Source of the DNA: Chara braunii
Lineage: Eukaryota; Streptophyta; Charophyceae; Charales; Characeae
Length of the DNA stretch: 29,184 nucleotides
Reading direction: 5' to 3'
NCBI GenBank assembly: GCA_003427395.1
Contig: BFEA01000089.1
Coordinates: 1,449,879-1,479,062 of the forward strand
The notes beneath the pieces are model-generated. The model was given only the letters and a program-made list of their open reading frames with translations, was not told where the DNA came from and ran no database searches. How positions within the stretch are numbered: the first letter of the stretch is position 1; each line of letters opens with the position of its first letter. The translations under genes were made by a program, and so were the position numbers. Below, one piece after another: positions 28,346 to 29,184 of the stretch.

Positions 28346-28935
28346 TGCAATGACCTGCCATAACACAGACTGAGAACACTGCTGATTTCTGAACTTCTGC
28401 CAATGGAATGGATGCCTTGCTGAGATTCCCGCATTCTGCTGAGTTTTCTAAGTCTGTGAGTGTGCGTGCTTGTTGACCTGCGTGCCTGTCTGAGTGCTTG
28501 TCGGCATGAGTGTGTGTGTGACCCGCAAGGATACTTGCTTGTTTGGCAGGGACCCGTAGGGCCGGTACTTACCAATGGCCGTGGCATTGAGGGTTGCAGC
28601 AGGGGAAAACAGTCAAGTGGCGGAGCTAGAGGCCCGTGATACTTAGAGCAGCGGAAAAACACTCAAGTAGCAGGTAGGCCGGTACCACACCCAGTAGCAG
28701 GAGATGTGCCGGGTACTCAAGGCCGAGCAGAAGAAGGCAAAGTTGGCATTTTTAGAGGCCCAGTAGCGGTAGGCTAGGTCTAGGCCGGTACCAGTCCATC
28801 CAGTCTGAGTCTAGACCCTGTACGGGCAATATCAGGGTCTGCAATGATCTTTCCCTCCGAAAGGGAGGAGGTACCGTTTGCTTGGGAGGCCGAGCGGCCT
28901 GGAAGTCAGCGCCCAGGAGGCAAATAGGCCGCTAT
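28346..28935 (+). repeat. 3' LTR of the second chromovirus, truncated
   Basis: It starts TGCAATGACC after the polypurine tract and follows the 23172 LTR in order (ACTGAGAACACTGCTGATTT, AACAGTCAAGTGGCGGAGC, CCTCCGAAAGGGAGGAGGTA, GGAGGCCGAGCGGCCTGGAA). Homology stops at about 28935, roughly 520 bp into the 5' LTR. It has 92 bp (28465-28556) that are absent from the 5' LTR. Differences by eye are about 5-10% over the shared part. Confidence 0.88.
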
Positions 28936-29184
28936 GCAATCAGACTCGTTTTCAAACACACTTTTCACACATGTAAACAGTAACACAGCACACTGGCGAC
29001 ATGCGCCCACTCAAAACTCAGAGATATGGCTTCAGATACGAATTCACTCTCAAATGGCTATGGCGACTTCAGCGCCCAAACATCTCACTGTTCACATACA
29101 CTGGATCACCCTGGATATCCCACACGCATCACTCTAACACTCGAACACAACACACACTCACTACTAACTACAGCTATGGCAGCT
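28936..29184. other. Unassigned sequence replacing the rest of the 3' LTR
   Basis: This C/A-rich stretch does not match the remainder of the 5' LTR. I see no gene. It may be a nested insertion or the far side of a rearrangement. Confidence 0.5.

Overview
This window looks like repeat-dominated nuclear DNA from a eukaryote of the green-plant lineage. The evidence is two chromodomain-bearing Ty3/gypsy (chromovirus-type) retrotransposons, primer-binding sites matching plant initiator tRNA-Met, LINE ORF2 remnants with the zf-RVT tail typical of plant LINEs, and a short CCCTAAA (plant telomere-type) stretch. The long CT arrays and the N gap suggest a draft assembly. A charophyte-like alga is possible, but that is a guess. 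No prokaryotic gene, operon, CRISPR array or complete host gene was found.

Left part (1-8.6 kb). An inverted LTR tip sits at 1-94 and a GC-rich hairpin at 119-156. A decayed LINE ORF2 tail (about 303-676) is followed by a poly(A) run ending at 1277. Pyrimidine-rich DNA and two CT arrays lead into a long 5'-truncated LINE ORF2 pseudogene (2160-5327). It holds one frame for 3.17 kb, broken by only two stop codons, and has an Asn at the first catalytic Asp position. About 3 kb of mostly unassigned sequence follows, containing a proline-rich open frame on the minus strand, and then another LINE ORF2 tail on the minus strand (8187-8450).

Middle (8.6-11.9 kb). Pyrimidine-rich DNA, an inverted-repeat region, and a possible host-gene fragment (Lys/Pro-rich frame 9461 to about 10020, with a candidate last exon at 10473-10552 across a CT array and a 238-base N gap). 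Diverged repeats, a 32-bp-stem hairpin (11171-11271) and an 11-bp minisatellite follow.

Main element (11886-21387, minus strand). This is a structurally complete but coding-dead Ty3/gypsy chromovirus. Its 307 and 309 bp LTRs differ at about 11 positions plus two 1-bp indels, and both are flanked by the same 5-bp target duplication, ATCTG. Reading on the minus strand: LTR, primer-binding site, a 2 kb leader with its own repeats, a poly-G run and a tRNA-like segment, then gag, protease, reverse transcriptase, RNase H, integrase, chromodomain, a 3' untranslated region with an 88-bp tandem repeat, and the second LTR.

Right part (21.4-29.2 kb). A tandem pair of a 194-bp repeat, whose fragment also occurs at about 8505, and about 1 kb of unassigned DNA precede a second chromovirus on the plus strand. 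Its 5' LTR (23172-24458, 1287 bp) is followed directly by a perfect 12-nt primer-binding site. Gag, protease and most of the reverse transcriptase are deleted. An RNase H-integrase-chromodomain pseudogene (about 25006-26945) remains, followed by 1.4 kb of extra DNA, a polypurine tract and a 3' LTR that loses homology at about 28935. The retroelement genes would once have worked together for copy-and-paste transposition, but none of the copies here can encode a complete set.
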